A stretch of DNA of 64,000 bases from Anticarsia gemmatalis (GCF_050436995.1 NC_134763.1:11279001-11343000), one strand, 5' to 3'. Shown: positions 35,641 through 47,374, counted from the first letter of the stretch. Translations and numbers: made by a program. The notes: generated from the sequence alone by a model not told the origin.

Positions 35641-35740
35641 GATGTCCAGGACAGAGCGAAGTGGAGGAGAAAGGTTAGTAAGGCTGATCCCACTAATATA
35701 TGGGATTCATAGAATTGAAGAGAGAGGAACTACAACATTT
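35641..35740 (+). pseudogene. RTE-type LINE ORF C-terminus, remnant
   Basis: From 35641 a frame encodes the short peptide DVQDRAKWRRKVSKADPTNI, then WDS and a stop at 35710-35712. This matches the conserved end of moth RTE-type LINE ORFs ('QDRAxWRRRxxKADPTxxWD'), where the reverse transcriptase ends. Two codons upstream there is an in-frame stop, and no polymerase motifs are present, so it is a 5'-truncated dead copy. The downstream A/G-rich stretch may be the short 3' end. Confidence 0.75.
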
Positions 35741-37024
35741 TAAAATACACTTTTAACGAAAGCTTTACTCTATAGAGCGAATAGTTTAACTAATTTAAAC
35801 TTCTTTGAACTCCACCACAACACGATCACTGTCTTATTCCTCCAGAAAAAAACTACAATCACTTCGCAAACTTTAGGCAGCATTCTTTAAATCGTTATCA
35901 AAGATGGCACGTTTTGATTAGCGAGAACTTTTCCCATTTCACCCACGAACAGGGCTAAGATAGGGAATCTAATCTATAATTTCTTAATAATAGGCAGTCG
36001 CCGGCGTCGTCGTGGAGCGGAAAATTAGTTCTACCACTTGCTCCCAATAGCTACGTGAAGGAAATGCATTGAACGCTTTCGGATTAAGAGGCGGGTTGAA
36101 ATGTGATCTGAGTTGTAGACAATAGTACGAAAATGATACAGTTCAATAACTAGTCATGCTAATAAATGGTGGATATCTTCATAATGCTCGTATAATCCTT
36201 ATAATTCTTATTATCCAGTCAAATTGAAAAACAACTGAAAAAAATTGTACTGAAGCTGTTAAAATTTGAGCAGCGTTTTACTTTATTTCATGGTTAGTGG
36301 TCAATCTGGGCAGGGATAATCTTAATATAAAAGGAAAGGGCAGAGACATGATCCCGGTAATTTTGAAATATACGTGCTTCAACTATAATTTATTCTAAAA
36401 AAATACCCAGGCAAAGGTTATAATAATATTTAACAATACAGCACTTAGTCTTTTAAAATAAACTTCCAGCAGGTCATTTCAGTTACACTTACAAAAATAC
36501 ATTAAATTACAAACATAACCAAAACATCAAAAAGTATTAGCTACTTATAAACAAGGTGAATTACTTAACAATATTTGTGAAATTGTGACTTATTGAATAA
36601 TTCATCACATTGGACATCAAAAGCAGTTACGAGTACCAATTTATTTATTTGAGTACAAATGAGGAAGAAATCATGATTTTTCTAATTTTGTACATGAGTA
36701 TTTGTTTTGTGTATTTTTATAACATTCTGCTGCAAAATGTTTAAGAATGTCCATGTAAATAAACAAATCTGCCACTTGAGACCTTAAATGAAAAATTATG
36801 AACTTTGGGTCTGAGTTTTGTATTTCTACTAACTAATTTCGATTCGTTGCCGTTATTGTTTTTAATTTTGTAGATTTCTATCAATATTCTGAATTATGAA
36901 TAACTGAATTGAACGCGGTTTAGTAGTCGTTCAGTAAAAAAATAATGTAGTCCTATAGAGTTGTCATATTTTTAACAATAATTATTTGTTTTTGTAGCTA
37001 TTAACGATAATAAACGCTATTGAA
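35741..37024. other. Unique DNA, no gene seen
   Basis: A GC-richer patch at about 35.99-36.03 kb ('agtcgccggcgtcgtcgtgg') is the only compositional outlier. No repeat wording or coding signal was recognised. Confidence 0.4.
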
Positions 37025-37068
37025 GTTTAGTTATAATTAACCTATTAACAGGTTAATTATAACTAAAC
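37025..37068. repeat. 19-bp perfect AT-rich palindrome
   Basis: Arms 'gtttagttataattaacct' at 37025-37043 and 'aggttaattataactaaac' at 37050-37068 are perfect complements around the 6-nt loop 'attaac'. Perfect 19-bp arms are unlikely by chance even in AT-rich DNA. It could be the end product of a foldback element or a replication-slippage palindrome. Confidence 0.8.
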
Positions 37069-37224
37069 GTAACTTCTCTACAAAAGTATTTAAAACTTCA
37101 TACAAAAGTTATGCAATTTATCTTGCGTTCGTTCTAGCGGTAAATTCTTCCTGGTATAAAGTAAGGCATTTGGGATAAGCCTTCTCGCTCAACGATAGAG
37201 GTTGCTGAAACCAGCTTTAAAATG

Positions 37225-37275
37225 CATCTTATAGTCTGACAACTTGGTGGAGAGCTTTGAAGTGTACGAATTATT
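37225..37275 (+). repeat. Repeat S motif copy
   Basis: 'ttatagtctgacaacttggt', then 'ggagagctttgaagtgtac', matches motif S at 19.99, 63.02 and 63.27 kb. It ends 10 bp before a Helitron-like copy. Confidence 0.5.
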
Positions 37276-37284
37276 TATATAACA

Positions 37285-37550
37285 ACTAGCTGACCCGCGC
37301 AACTTCGCTTGCGTCACCTAAGAGAATGAGTCAACATTTTCCCCGTTTTTGTAACACTTTTCGTGGCTACTCCGCTCCTATTGACCGTAGCGTGATGTTA
37401 TATAGCCTATAGCCTTCCTCGATAAATGGACTATCTAAGACTGAAAGAATTATTCAAATCGGACCAGTAGTTCCTGAGATTAGCGCGTTCAAACAAACAA
37501 ACAAACAAACAATCAAACAAACTCTCCAGCTTTATAATATTAGTATAGAT
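37285..37550 (-). mobile_element. Helitron-like element H, copy 3
   Basis: It is the reverse complement of the 32.3 and 33.7 kb copies. It begins 'actagctgacccgcgcaact' (the 3' end of the element), holds 'cgataaatggactatctaag' and 'gattagcgcgttcaaacaaa', and ends 'tataatattagtatagat'. It retains the full 'cttgcgtcacctaagagaat' stretch and an expanded (CAAA)n run at 37493-37520. It appears close to full length. Confidence 0.85.
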
Positions 37551-37597
37551 AGATTAGTTATTCTGGTTGTTTCGATATATAGCAGCTAACTCAAGCA

Positions 37598-37640
37598 ACG
37601 AGAGGAGAACCTTGTCTTGCAGTGGGACAGATAAAGGTAA
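37598..37640 (+). repeat. RTE-type LINE/SINE 3'-end remnant
   Basis: 'gagaggagaaccttgtcttg' followed by 'cagtgggacagataaagg' is the decayed RTE-type tail seen also at 5.1, 10.2, 19.4 and 40.0 kb. Confidence 0.5.
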
Positions 37641-38840
37641 AAATATCAAGCATGTCACTGTCAGCTGTATTTATAAGTTTGCGGGTCGCTGAGATTCTAA
37701 ATCCTGAATTTTGCGTACTTACGTTAGCCGTGAGTCTCAATTACATAGGCTATCTATCAAGTTGTTAGACTATAGTATATTTTGAGTATGAAATAGGATA
37801 CTGTACTAAATATAACTTAAGACAGCCAATATGTATTCGTGTGTTTGTCAGAAACATGGAAGATGTAAAGCCTATTCAATAATATTGTTAATACTATGCG
37901 AAATATTGAAAAAAAGGACTAGATCTCCGTGGAGGTGTGTAACACTAGACCTCGATTAAAACATAGATAATATAATTTTTAAAATAGTTTACTATAAACG
38001 CACCAAACTATAAAGAATAGTTGGAGAAGATTTTGTTACTTAATTCCTCGATAGAAGAAAAAAACCTTTACATTTTCGTCTAACTTTACATGAACAAAAT
38101 ATAAAGTTCATTCAACTTTCACCAGATTAATATAACAGGCAGTGAAAACTATCTTATCAGGCCTTAGTCAGAACCCTTCTCATTAGATAAACCCTACAAA
38201 CGAGTTCATTATCAACCGTCTGACATTACACACCAAACATCCAAATTTTCACGATCGAGAGTAAAATGATACCTTCCAAAATTTTAATTTCGCCTACAAA
38301 TTCTCGCTAAATAGTGAAAGTTTAAATCCGATATTTCGAAGTTCCTTTACGTAAAGTTTTTCACTAACTACGTCTCTTTGGCTGTGTTTGGGGATCCACA
38401 AATTGGGATCGAGTTTTCTTTTTGAGTTGATTTTTTTAGTTTATTCTTGTGACTTACGAGTAAACTAATGTTAACCAGTTTAGTGTAAAAGAGTAATTTG
38501 TTGAAACTTTTTTTAGTGTAATTTTTTTTATCGTTTCGCTTTACGAAAATAACTTTATAAAACTATTGTTTTTTGTAAATTTATTACAATTGATTTTTAC
38601 ACAGCAAACGCTGAATTAAAATATAAGCTGTTTGTACTTCTACGAAAATAAAAATAGCCCACGAACTCGTACGAACGTGCAAACGAACGAACTGAAACCG
38701 TCTATGTTATAGTGACAGAAAACAAACGCGAACATTACCATAGAATATTTTGCTTACGATTAGAATATTTTCTCGATTAACAAGGTTATAATTATACTAT
38801 ATGCTTCACTAGCCTTGTCTAGATTATAGTCTTACATTGT
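37641..38840. other. AT-rich unique DNA, no gene seen
   Basis: No familiar repeat or coding signal was noticed. The stretch becomes very T-rich near 38.4-38.55 kb. Confidence 0.4.
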
Positions 38841-38960
38841 TAAATCCGTGACGTATCAGCGCATAGGGGACGGGCCGTCGATATCGTGACGTCACGCGGT
38901 ATTGTGCCGCCATGTCGCGCGTTTGCGCGTCAACCGCATTGTTCAATGCCACTGCACGTT
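38841..38960. promoter_or_regulatory. CpG-rich block with CRE palindrome
   Basis: This block is CpG-dense in a region otherwise poor in G and C. It contains the perfect CRE 'tgacgtca' at 38887-38894 and a half-like 'tgacgta' at 38849-38855, followed by 'catgtcgcgcgtttgcgcgt'. CREs bind CREB/ATF-type bZIP factors (established knowledge). A TATA-like 'ttataaac' lies about 80 bp further on (38977). A promoter or enhancer is a reasonable guess, but no downstream exon was recognised. Confidence 0.35.
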
Positions 38961-39918
38961 CTTTTGTTAACATCGCTTATAAACAAAACAGTCGATTATA
39001 AACTCTATGGCGTAAAAATAAGGTTGGTTTTCGTTTGTGAGGGTAAAAGTTTTTCTCCTATAGATGGGTTGCAGTTGAAAGTATGTGCCCGATAGAAAAA
39101 TAAAAGCAAATGAACAATGATTCTTCTGCTTTTGTAACCTCGGATGTGGGGTTTTTTCTTGAATTTTCCCGATGGCGAGTTGGGAATGAAATGCGTATGT
39201 GGATTGCTTTTTGCCGCTGGCGCGCTTAATTTTCATTTAAATTGTGCCTCTTTGAATTCGTTACGTTGGGATGTATTTTGATGACGTTTTGATAGTTATG
39301 TTGTTGCTTTTTATTTAATTAACGAAAATAATTATTAAGTTACGTTATGCGCATGAGTTTAAAATAATAAATTAGTTTCATTGAAAGGAAATGTGTTTTC
39401 TATTGTCTCTATTATATCTCTAAGCAATATATCTATGTAGTAAAAAATACAATACAAGTATTTTATGCCATCCTCGTTTCAAATTCTGTTGTATATTTAT
39501 GACACGATTATGAGACGCTTATTAAAAACCGTGAAATCTTTCAGTATAGTGCATGTCCATATCAATACCGCTATATATTACTAAAAGGTAACCATGTTAT
39601 AACATCTCTATGGCAATTCATCAATAACCATTTGCCATACTTCTAATTATCACAATGACCGTAGTTCTAGGACAGACTAGCCTTGAGCCAAACTTTACGC
39701 GACATTGAAAAATAATTCAATTAACTGAATTAGTATAGCAGTGAGAGGGTTAACATTCAGAGGTGGAAGGTTAAAGGGTTGAATCTTGATCGATGTTAAA
39801 TATAGTGTAATTGGATTATTCTTTGATTGTACTTTTTAAGATTTGGATTGGATTTAAAGATGGGTTTTGTGAGTCCGGGTGTGTAGTACTTTTATAGTAG
39901 TATTCGTGTAAGTTGTAT
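38961..39918. other. Unique DNA, no gene seen
   Basis: The overlapping 69-codon (+) and 89-codon (-) frames near 38.9-39.24 kb are antisense to each other and have no motif. No repeat phrase was recognised. Confidence 0.4.
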
Positions 39919-40015
39919 CCCCAACCCGCACTTGGCCAGCGTGGTGGACTCAAGGCCTAACCCCTACCTCATTACGGGAGGAGACCCTTGCCCAACAGTG
40001 GGACATTAATGGGTA
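39919..40015 (+). repeat. RTE-type LINE/SINE 3' end
   Basis: 'cccgcacttggccagcgtgg', 'actcaaggcctaacccctac' and 'cccttgcccaacagtgggac' form the standard moth RTE/SINE C 3' region, well conserved. The head and body of a SINE are missing, so it could be either a truncated LINE or a truncated SINE. Confidence 0.75.
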
Positions 40016-40052
40016 CATATGTATAGTTATTACACGTTATGCTTTAAGTTAG

Positions 40053-40184
40053 TAAACGTCGTGTAAGCTCTGATTAGTAATGCCGTATTTTGTCAATTTG
40101 AGTCAATTTTATAAACTGTATTTACATATATAAGTAGAAAAAAACAAAGCACTGTATAACTAATCAGAGCTTATACGGCGTTTA
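40053..40184. repeat. Foldback element, 26-bp arms
   Basis: Arms at 40053-40078 ('taaacgtcgtgtaagctctg' onward) and 40159-40184 pair with only two transitions over 26 bp, around an 80-nt AT-rich interior. It looks like a 132-bp MITE with a terminal inverted repeat. Only this copy was noticed in the window. Confidence 0.7.
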
Positions 40185-40810
40185 TTATTAAGAAGCCTGT
40201 ACTACTGTACATGGTTGTATAATATAATATACGGCGTACAAGATATAGTGTAAATTATTAGTAACAGATACACTACACATGTCTTGTTGAAGACTTGGTT
40301 TAATAAACACATCGATTTTTTCAAGAGTTTTTATTTTCACTGTATTAATTTAAAACTTTCAGTGTATCTTAAAAAAGTATATTTTTTAATAAGCTTTTCT
40401 ATACACTTAAAGCCAAGACAGTGTCTACTGGGTTCAACAGTTCAAATGGAATCTTAACAGTTTCTTTTTCTTTCCAAAATTAGAAAAAACACGACAAAAT
40501 AAAATCTCTTGTATTCTTTGTGCCGTCCATCACGCTATTCACCCAATTACAGTAATTATCGTCTAAATGTTGGTAATTAACACGGACACGTTCATCCGAA
40601 TGAACCGACTCGCCTCGCTGGACTCAGTCTAATGGACAGTACAAGTATTCAGCCCAAATAAGAATATCTTAATGTACTTTTACTATGGAAAATTTGGTCC
40701 ATCTTACGCGTTTAAATTAGTTATATTTGATTTAATTTGGCAATAGCCTAACTGATTGCAAATCGGTATTGAACGCATCCTAGAAATATAATAAATACGA
40801 ACGTTTGTCG
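40185..40810. other. AT-rich unique DNA, no gene seen
   Basis: Nothing was recognised other than a short AT palindrome near 40.22 kb. Confidence 0.4.
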
Positions 40811-40926
40811 ACACGTTTGTTACTTTTTCACGCAAAGACTACTGATTGGTTTTATATACCTGGCACACAAGTAGTTTATAAAACGGGAAATCTTTCCACT
40901 GGACAAAGTCGCGGGTAGAAGCTAGT
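40811..40926 (+). repeat. Helitron/HINE-like 3' half
   Basis: 'cacgtttgttactttttcac', then 'gcaaagactactgattggtt', and the end 'ggacaaagtcgcgggtagaa' + 'gctagt' match the 3' half of the common moth Helitron-related family. The 5' end is missing. Confidence 0.65.
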
Positions 40927-42469
40927 TTTATAATCACTCGAAATAGCGTCTTTATGATTTCAGACACAATTTCCACTAAATGAAAGTTTGCAACAGACAA
41001 CTGAAACTTGATAAACCAAACAAAACAAAAAATAAAACCACGTTAAAAAAATGGACTAAGACCCAAAATAAAGAATTATCATTATAAATCTATTTATCGT
41101 TGGATGTAAGCAACAGTATAAAACAACATGAACCGTAACTAATTATACAGAAACTATTCTACCATAGAGTCGAGGTCACCTTTGTTCTCAATAATGTCGG
41201 AAAGCCTGATTTGTATAATTTCTCAATATTACTTGTGACGGGCACAGACATAAGCAAAAACTGTATTTTCTTGAATCTAGTAAACATTTTAAGTCCCTGT
41301 CCTTGCTCTAGCCAGGTTTTGAATAGAGGACTCTCTATTAGAAACTACTAATTTCTGTATATTATTATTACGTATGTGTAAAGAGTTAATTCGAAAACTG
41401 CTAAACTTTCCCATTTTTGTTATTAACACAATTTAGATACATTGCTGAAAAAATATTATAAATACATTGGACAGCATCGCAAGATGAAGCTAAAGTTGTA
41501 TTCAAGTAAAGAAGTGACCTTCCATACATTGTAAGCATACTTACAAAGATCGTTTCTTACATGTATGACCGTCATAATACTATTCAAGTTTTTGAAAGCG
41601 AATGTGTATATAATGAGCCAAAAAACTTACAAACACCGACTATTCTGTTCAGCAACTATCTATGTCCTATAGTCTCACTCGAGGATACGGCGATTCCATC
41701 CCGTATTGTGATCTTTAAGAGATTTTAATTTTGACGTAAATGATCTTTAAATAAAGTATGCCTTGTGCGATATATTTGTAGAAAACTTGAATAAATAAAT
41801 AATGTGCAGCTATAAATTAAGTAACTCTGCAATGTTTCTGTCTTTCAGTTATAGTTCTATTAATATTGAAGGAGCTGTTTTAAAAAATGACTAAAAGAAA
41901 TAAGACTGAAAGAAATTTTGAGGTGTTATAAAAATGGTGGAAAAAAAATTCAGCATTTGTGGAAATCAACTTGTTTTGAAATCACAGACAGACATATAAA
42001 TTTTATTTATATCTACCAAAGATCGAGACAGAAAATATAGTTTTCCTTTTCAATCATAACTTTGTTATGGCTTGTAACAAATGGGTCACCAAGTTGTCAA
42101 GTTCAAATGAAGGAGAAATATCGGTGGTTCGAACTACTTTAAGTATTTTGTAGTTGTACCAAAAGTTTCCTACTATCGTATATATTTTGAACGTTGTCAT
42201 ACATCAGGGCTTTATTTAGGTCACTGTACGGGTACCGTAGATATAACGGTGGCGAGATTTTTTGTATTTGATCATGCATGTATATATTGGACTGATTTTA
42301 TTTGTAGCATTGGGTCTGAATGGTCATATGAAAATTTTATGGAACAACTAAGAGTTTGGTTTTATTATTATGTACTGACGCCATAATCATATTTCATGTT
42401 TACGACAAGATTAATAACGGGATATATCAGGAACAATTGACCTTTCATACCCATGAACAATTTTATAAA
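40927..42469. other. AT-rich unique DNA, no gene seen
   Basis: No gene or familiar repeat was recognised. An acceptor-like 'tttctgtctttcag' at 41.84 kb is followed by stops in all frames within a short distance. Confidence 0.4.
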
Positions 42470-42560
42470 CGCAAAAACCGATCTATCTGCTACGCTTTCA
42501 CAGTTAAATTGCAGAACCGATTTTAATTAAAATAGCCTGAAGTTATATGAATATAGAAAG
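42470..42560 (+). repeat. Helitron/HINE-like internal fragment
   Basis: 'tatctgctacgctttcacag', 'gcagaaccgattttaatta' and 'aaatagcctgaag' correspond to the internal phrases 'tgctacgctttcacggc' and 'ctgaaccgattttgatgaaa' of the common moth element. Both ends are missing. Confidence 0.5.
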
Positions 42561-44309
42561 AAATCAAACAAAATATACTTTTTTTCTAAGATTCTCTAAG
42601 CGACTGAAATGGTAGTAAATTTTGCACAACAACGCAGCCGCATAAATATCAGCAAGTATTTAACCCGGAGTAGACTGGTTAGCTAATCGTACCGGCCATA
42701 CAAATAGGTCTACACCCCACACTAGTCATAACACGCTCTCAAAACTTCGCAACTATAAATATGACAAACGCAAACATAATTACCCCACTCCCCTTGAATT
42801 CACCTCAATTTCAACCCCTACAACAAAAAGCTAACATATAAGTCGACCCACACACTCATTCATTCGGTGCTTACATAACGTAAAGTAGTTGAAAACTTGC
42901 TGGACCTTTATACGAATAATTAAACGTTTTTTATAATAATTATTATTGGCTTCCCTCGAAGGGTTTAAAGAGAAATTTATTCAACGCATAAAGTAGGTAA
43001 ACAAAGACATTATCATGACATTATAACTATAGTTCTGAACTTTAAATACAAATACTAATATGACCAGATTTGATTTTGATTCGATTTTTTATTTTCATAA
43101 CCAGTTGCGCTCGCCGGTCGGTTATCGATCTGTTGGTTAAGCAATTCTTGGTTGACAATGGGTAACCGCAAAGTATATGAACTTAACGTCTCCGTGGGGC
43201 GGAGGGCACGTTCAAAGATGGTTTTTGTCAATTAAGATTATAGTCTTTAAGACATGTCAAAGGCCTTTCGCCACTAACCATACGATAAAATAAAATCAAA
43301 AAAAAGCTGTAGATAATAACAGCTGTAGATATAATCCTCTCGCTTAATTTTAATAATAGTACGTTGTACCCTTACGATCTACATGCAAGTCACTTTGTCA
43401 CGAGGCAGGTTCGAAACGTACATAAGTTTAACACAGCAAAGTAAAGCCCTAATATCCTAACAGTAATTCATTCGCCAATATTACACAGTTGTAAAGTGGG
43501 CAAGCCCTTGAACGGCTTACGGGCAGGAATCTTTTTATAGAACGATTTGATATTGGAATGATAGGCACATATGCGACGCGGTGCCAAGCACCGGGGCCTA
43601 TGCGCTCTGTCGTAAACATTACATTAAACCGACGGGAGCGTAAGCACTGAAAGCCTGTGCTGTAGATTTAAGGGAAAATATTGTATGCTATATTTTTCCA
43701 AGTTCCAGATTTCAGTTCAGAAAATAAAACAGTATAGGTACCTTATGCGAGAAGATAAATTGTAAATAATCAGTTACCGTATGTTATCTAAAGAGATAAG
43801 TTGTATTTTGTTTTTTGAAAACAATGGCGGCGTCAAATACCTAATACTGCATTGTTACAAGTTAAAACTTAAATATAACTGTGTGTGTGGTTTGATTTAA
43901 ATCAATGTATTGTGATGTTTAAGCGAGTGAGACGGTAAAATATCTAACATTCTACATCTCGAGAGTTATTGACTATCTGCAGCAACAACAACAAACAAAG
44001 ATCTAGCCCTATAAGCACTTATTTCTGAAGATATATTTTTATATCTTGCTCCCCTCACTGGTAAACAATCCCGAACTTGTATTAATATTTTTATTCGCAT
44101 GAGCAACAGCGATGTTTGGTTTATTTATGTCAAATTACAGCGGTCAATAGCTCCCAGTATTACGACGTTTTGCATCGAAACCTTCATACGTGATGGCTAC
44201 AGTCACGAGCATGGAAGTTTTTTCAAATTACTTACTTGTTTGTTATACTTTCAGTCTTTTTGACTAAGTAGTATTATATCTATCTCGAGACTAAAGGCAG
44301 ACTTACCCA
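42561..44309. other. Unique DNA with a GC-richer patch
   Basis: A patch at about 43.57-43.63 kb ('gccaagcaccggggcctatg') stands out, with no recognised motif. The rest is A/T-rich. No open frame of interest. Confidence 0.4.
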
Positions 44310-44419
44310 AATTTCTGTGGTACATTAAGCGGTAGTTTATCTATTCATTTGCGTTTAAACTCATATAAAAATGACAGTTTGAATAGATAAACTACCGCTA
44401 AATGTGATTCAGAAACCGG
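44310..44419. repeat. Foldback MITE-like element F, copy 2
   Basis: Arms run from 44312 ('tttctgtggtacattaagcg') to 44347 and from 44380 to 44419 ('gctaaatgtgattcagaaac' and 'ccgg'). They match copy 1 at 4.22 kb over the whole arm, including 'gcggtagtttatctatt', while the 33-nt loop differs completely. The left terminal 'ccgg' is lost here. The total is 110 bp, the same size as copy 1. Confidence 0.75.
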
Positions 44420-44464
44420 TCATTAGACCTGAAAAAACCTTAAATTCGATATGATGATCTTTCG

Positions 44465-44549
44465 TAGGCAGTAGTATTAGCAGGCTTATACACCTATGTT
44501 TTGCAATGGATACTCCATTGCAAAACGTAGGTGTATAAGCCTCTGCCTA
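44465..44549. repeat. Long tight hairpin, 29-bp arms
   Basis: Arms 44482-44510 ('aggcttatacacctatg...') and 44514-44542 pair over 29 bp with a single G-T wobble and a 3-nt loop. After a 10-nt bulge on the left, a further 7 bp pair (taggcag 44465-44471 with ctgccta 44543-44549). The loop is too small for a typical microRNA precursor. It lies only 45 bp after foldback copy 2. Confidence 0.8.
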
Positions 44550-45944
44550 GAATTTCAGGTAAAACAGGCGTATAGTTATGTATGTCTGTAATTGTCTTTC
44601 AATATGATGTGTAGCACTAATGTAAAGTATTCATTATCTTGATTTAAAATCAGTTGAACAGTCACATTTAAATGCTCATGACTGTATGTATAAAGCCTCA
44701 AGCTTAGTGGCTCATATAACAGATGTTTATGTACTTTAATTTCATACAGTTTGCGGTTACGCCGCGGAAGGTGGGAATGAAGGGACGAATAAAAACTTAT
44801 GTTACCTTTACTCGAAAAAATAAATGCTAATGTTCTGCTTTTATATATTTTGTACGTACCTATTGTGTGAGGAATTTAGATTTTTTGGATATATATAGTT
44901 TTTACCACACGTCATAATATTATTTGTAGAATTAGTTTGCCGATAAGGACTTAAATAAATATTATTAACTATACCTACCTATACAGTCAGAACCAAAGCA
45001 AGAATTTAACAAAAATGCTTAGAAAATAATCCACAACCTTGCTATACTGATTGAATGTAACGTAGTGATCTCTTCAATCCCTGCGCAACAGATTTTTCAA
45101 ACAAATAACCATTAAAAAAATGCTAAATTCAAAAGATAATTGACTATTATATCGAGGAATTTCCTACTTTTCCTAAAAATGGTGCAACATGCAATGCAGC
45201 CACAAAAAATCACGACAGATGTAGATGAATTTTAGATGAACTTCGGGTCCTAAAACACTTCCCTATACATAAAAGAATAATTACTCTCAATCGTGGTCAG
45301 CATTAATTGTATGAATGTGGAAAGGTGTTGATTAATTGACAAAATTCCATCAGGCGTTGTTATTTGGGTCCTTTGTGCGATGCGCGATGCAATGAATTGT
45401 TTAGAAGCCGTGTTTGTGAACTACAAATTGGTTTTAGAGCGGCGATCTATTTGATTACTACTAGAAAATACTAGGTAAATACATTGATATACATTCTAAA
45501 TCTATTGTTTTGATTTTGGTTTTGAAAGGCTCAATGTATATTGTCGAAATAAATGTAGAATTGTATGAAAACGCATAAGTAAAAATTAGATAAAAAATTT
45601 AAGAAGCTGCAGATAAACTCCAGAAATCTCATAGAAATTTTCGACCACGAAACTAATATTTCGAAATTAACGTCCTTAAATTACTCAGAGAGAAAGGATT
45701 CTTTGTTTCAAATATAACACCACAGAAAACAACAAATGTCAAAAGTTAAGTACTAGTGTCTTTAGTTCGTAAAAACACCAGTTACTGAAACGATGATTGT
45801 AATTTTTTAAGGACTACAACAACCTCTTCTATTCTCTACACATAAACTAATCCTAACTACTAAACTAAATCCTACTACAATTTGTTACTATCAAGAATTT
45901 GGATATAAAATCGTACTCAAATAAGTTAAAATTCTTTTTTACAG
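44550..45944. other. AT-rich DNA preceding a candidate exon
   Basis: No familiar repeat or gene was recognised. The last 50 bp form an AT-rich, then T-rich tract ending 'aattcttttttacag', a good splice acceptor context. Confidence 0.45.
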
Positions 45945-46396
45945 ATTCCCTTCACCGTGGCAGTCGTGGGCAGAAGACAGTAAATCAAACAGTCTTTCAT
46001 CTATAAATAGAGTCGACCCGAAGCCATCGAACCGGACCAAGACACGCTTCTAGAACAAATCTTTTATAACAAAAGACTATGAATGATAACCTATTACATA
46101 CATCACAATGGTAACACTCCATTGATGCTCAAATTATCGAAGAGGTGTTTGAGGCTATAACTCATCTTTTGTCCCCCGGCGTTGTCCGCGTCTGACTGCA
46201 GTGAAAGTTTCCTCATCAATGTGATTTACTAATGTTTTGTTATAGGAATGTTTGTTTTTGGGAATAGTGTAATGTGTAGAAGGCCTTTTCGTGAGTGCTA
46301 TTTCAGCTGCTAACAAATGATAATCATGTTTTGAAAGCATTAAGAATCAATCTAAAATAAATGTTGGAGAATAAAATCATACTATTTCAACAATAA
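45945..46396 (+). CDS. Candidate terminal exon and 3' UTR of an unidentified host gene
   Basis: A pyrimidine tract and acceptor ending at 45944 are followed by one base and then 35 open codons (45946-46050) to a TAG stop at 46051-46053. The reading implies a phase-2 intron. GC content is clearly above the flanks and the codons are varied. The peptide is Ser-, Lys- and Asn-rich; it opens FPSPWQSWAEDSKSN and closes PSNRTKTRF, the sort of hydrophilic tail found at many protein C-termini. Three AATAAA signals cluster at 46350, 46370 and 46392, as expected of a 3' UTR of about 300-350 nt. Protein identity is unknown, and the upstream exon is not established (a weak candidate lies at 31.1 kb). A chance acceptor remains possible. 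Confidence 0.35.
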
Positions 46397-47374
46397 AGTG
46401 AATATCCCTTTTGCTATAAAAGCATTCTGTATCGCCTTTATTTATTCATATGAGGATCAACCAAATTAACCCTTTGAAAACTACTCTAAAGTATGTTCAT
46501 TGACAATGGAAACTGCGAATAATTGATGATAGGATTTTATTCATGTCCAGTTTGCTAAAAATCTTTACACTTTTCTTGTTAAACAAGATCCAATTAAACA
46601 AGAACAGTTAGAACTGCCAATAGCAATCCAATCCAGGAATAATCAGAGCCGCATCAAACCACAGCAAATAAACACGCACACGAAATTGTCAAATAAATCC
46701 GACGATAGACCCATCGGCCGGCCGATCTGCGACATATATCACGTGTATATCCATATATTTATCGCTATATATTGTATTATTTTCTATTCCGAAGGACAAA
46801 CGCGTCACGCCAGCGAATACGTTCTGATAAATCACGAAATATTGGTTGGTACACCTTGTATATTCAATATGGGAAGAACACTACACAGTGGAAAACCAAC
46901 CTTAATGTGTAAACTATAGAGTTTATTTTTGTTTGTTTGTTGTGTGGTGTATTATTGTCTACTAGTGCCACGCAATATGAATATGTTAGGTGTGACGGTA
47001 CTTTCCACCGGAGATATAGACAGGACATATGTTCCGTCGTTTTCTATGGATCTCCGTGTTATTATGACACGTAGTAAGAGCTTTTGTTGATAATATTGCT
47101 AGGTTTGGTCTTGGTATATTTTTACGTAAGAAAGTCCTAAATAAGGCCGACAGGCTGGTCTAAAGTAAAGCCTGTCTTCTTGTAATCTTACATAATCATT
47201 ATCATCTTACATCATCTTCTTATGTTAAAGAAACATCGTGTTTTTAAGTATGCGCGTTTCTATGTTTTGTAGTGCGATATTGTGGCAATAGTGTGTCTTA
47301 AGTCAGTCCTAATAACGTTCTGCACTTAGTTTACAACTTATTTTACCATAGGTTATCGTAGCATAAGTTAAAGC
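46397..47374. other. Unique DNA, no gene seen
   Basis: An 8-bp inverted repeat (gacaggct / agcctgtc) near 47.15 kb and a GC-rich palindromic spot 'cggccggccg' near 46.72 kb were noticed. The 77-codon frame at 46.69-46.92 kb has no recognisable motif. Confidence 0.4.

Noticed and set aside
44482..44542. MicroRNA precursor
   Set aside because: The stem is almost perfect with a 3-nt loop, unlike animal pre-miRNAs, which have larger loops and mismatches; no known mature miRNA sequence was recognised.
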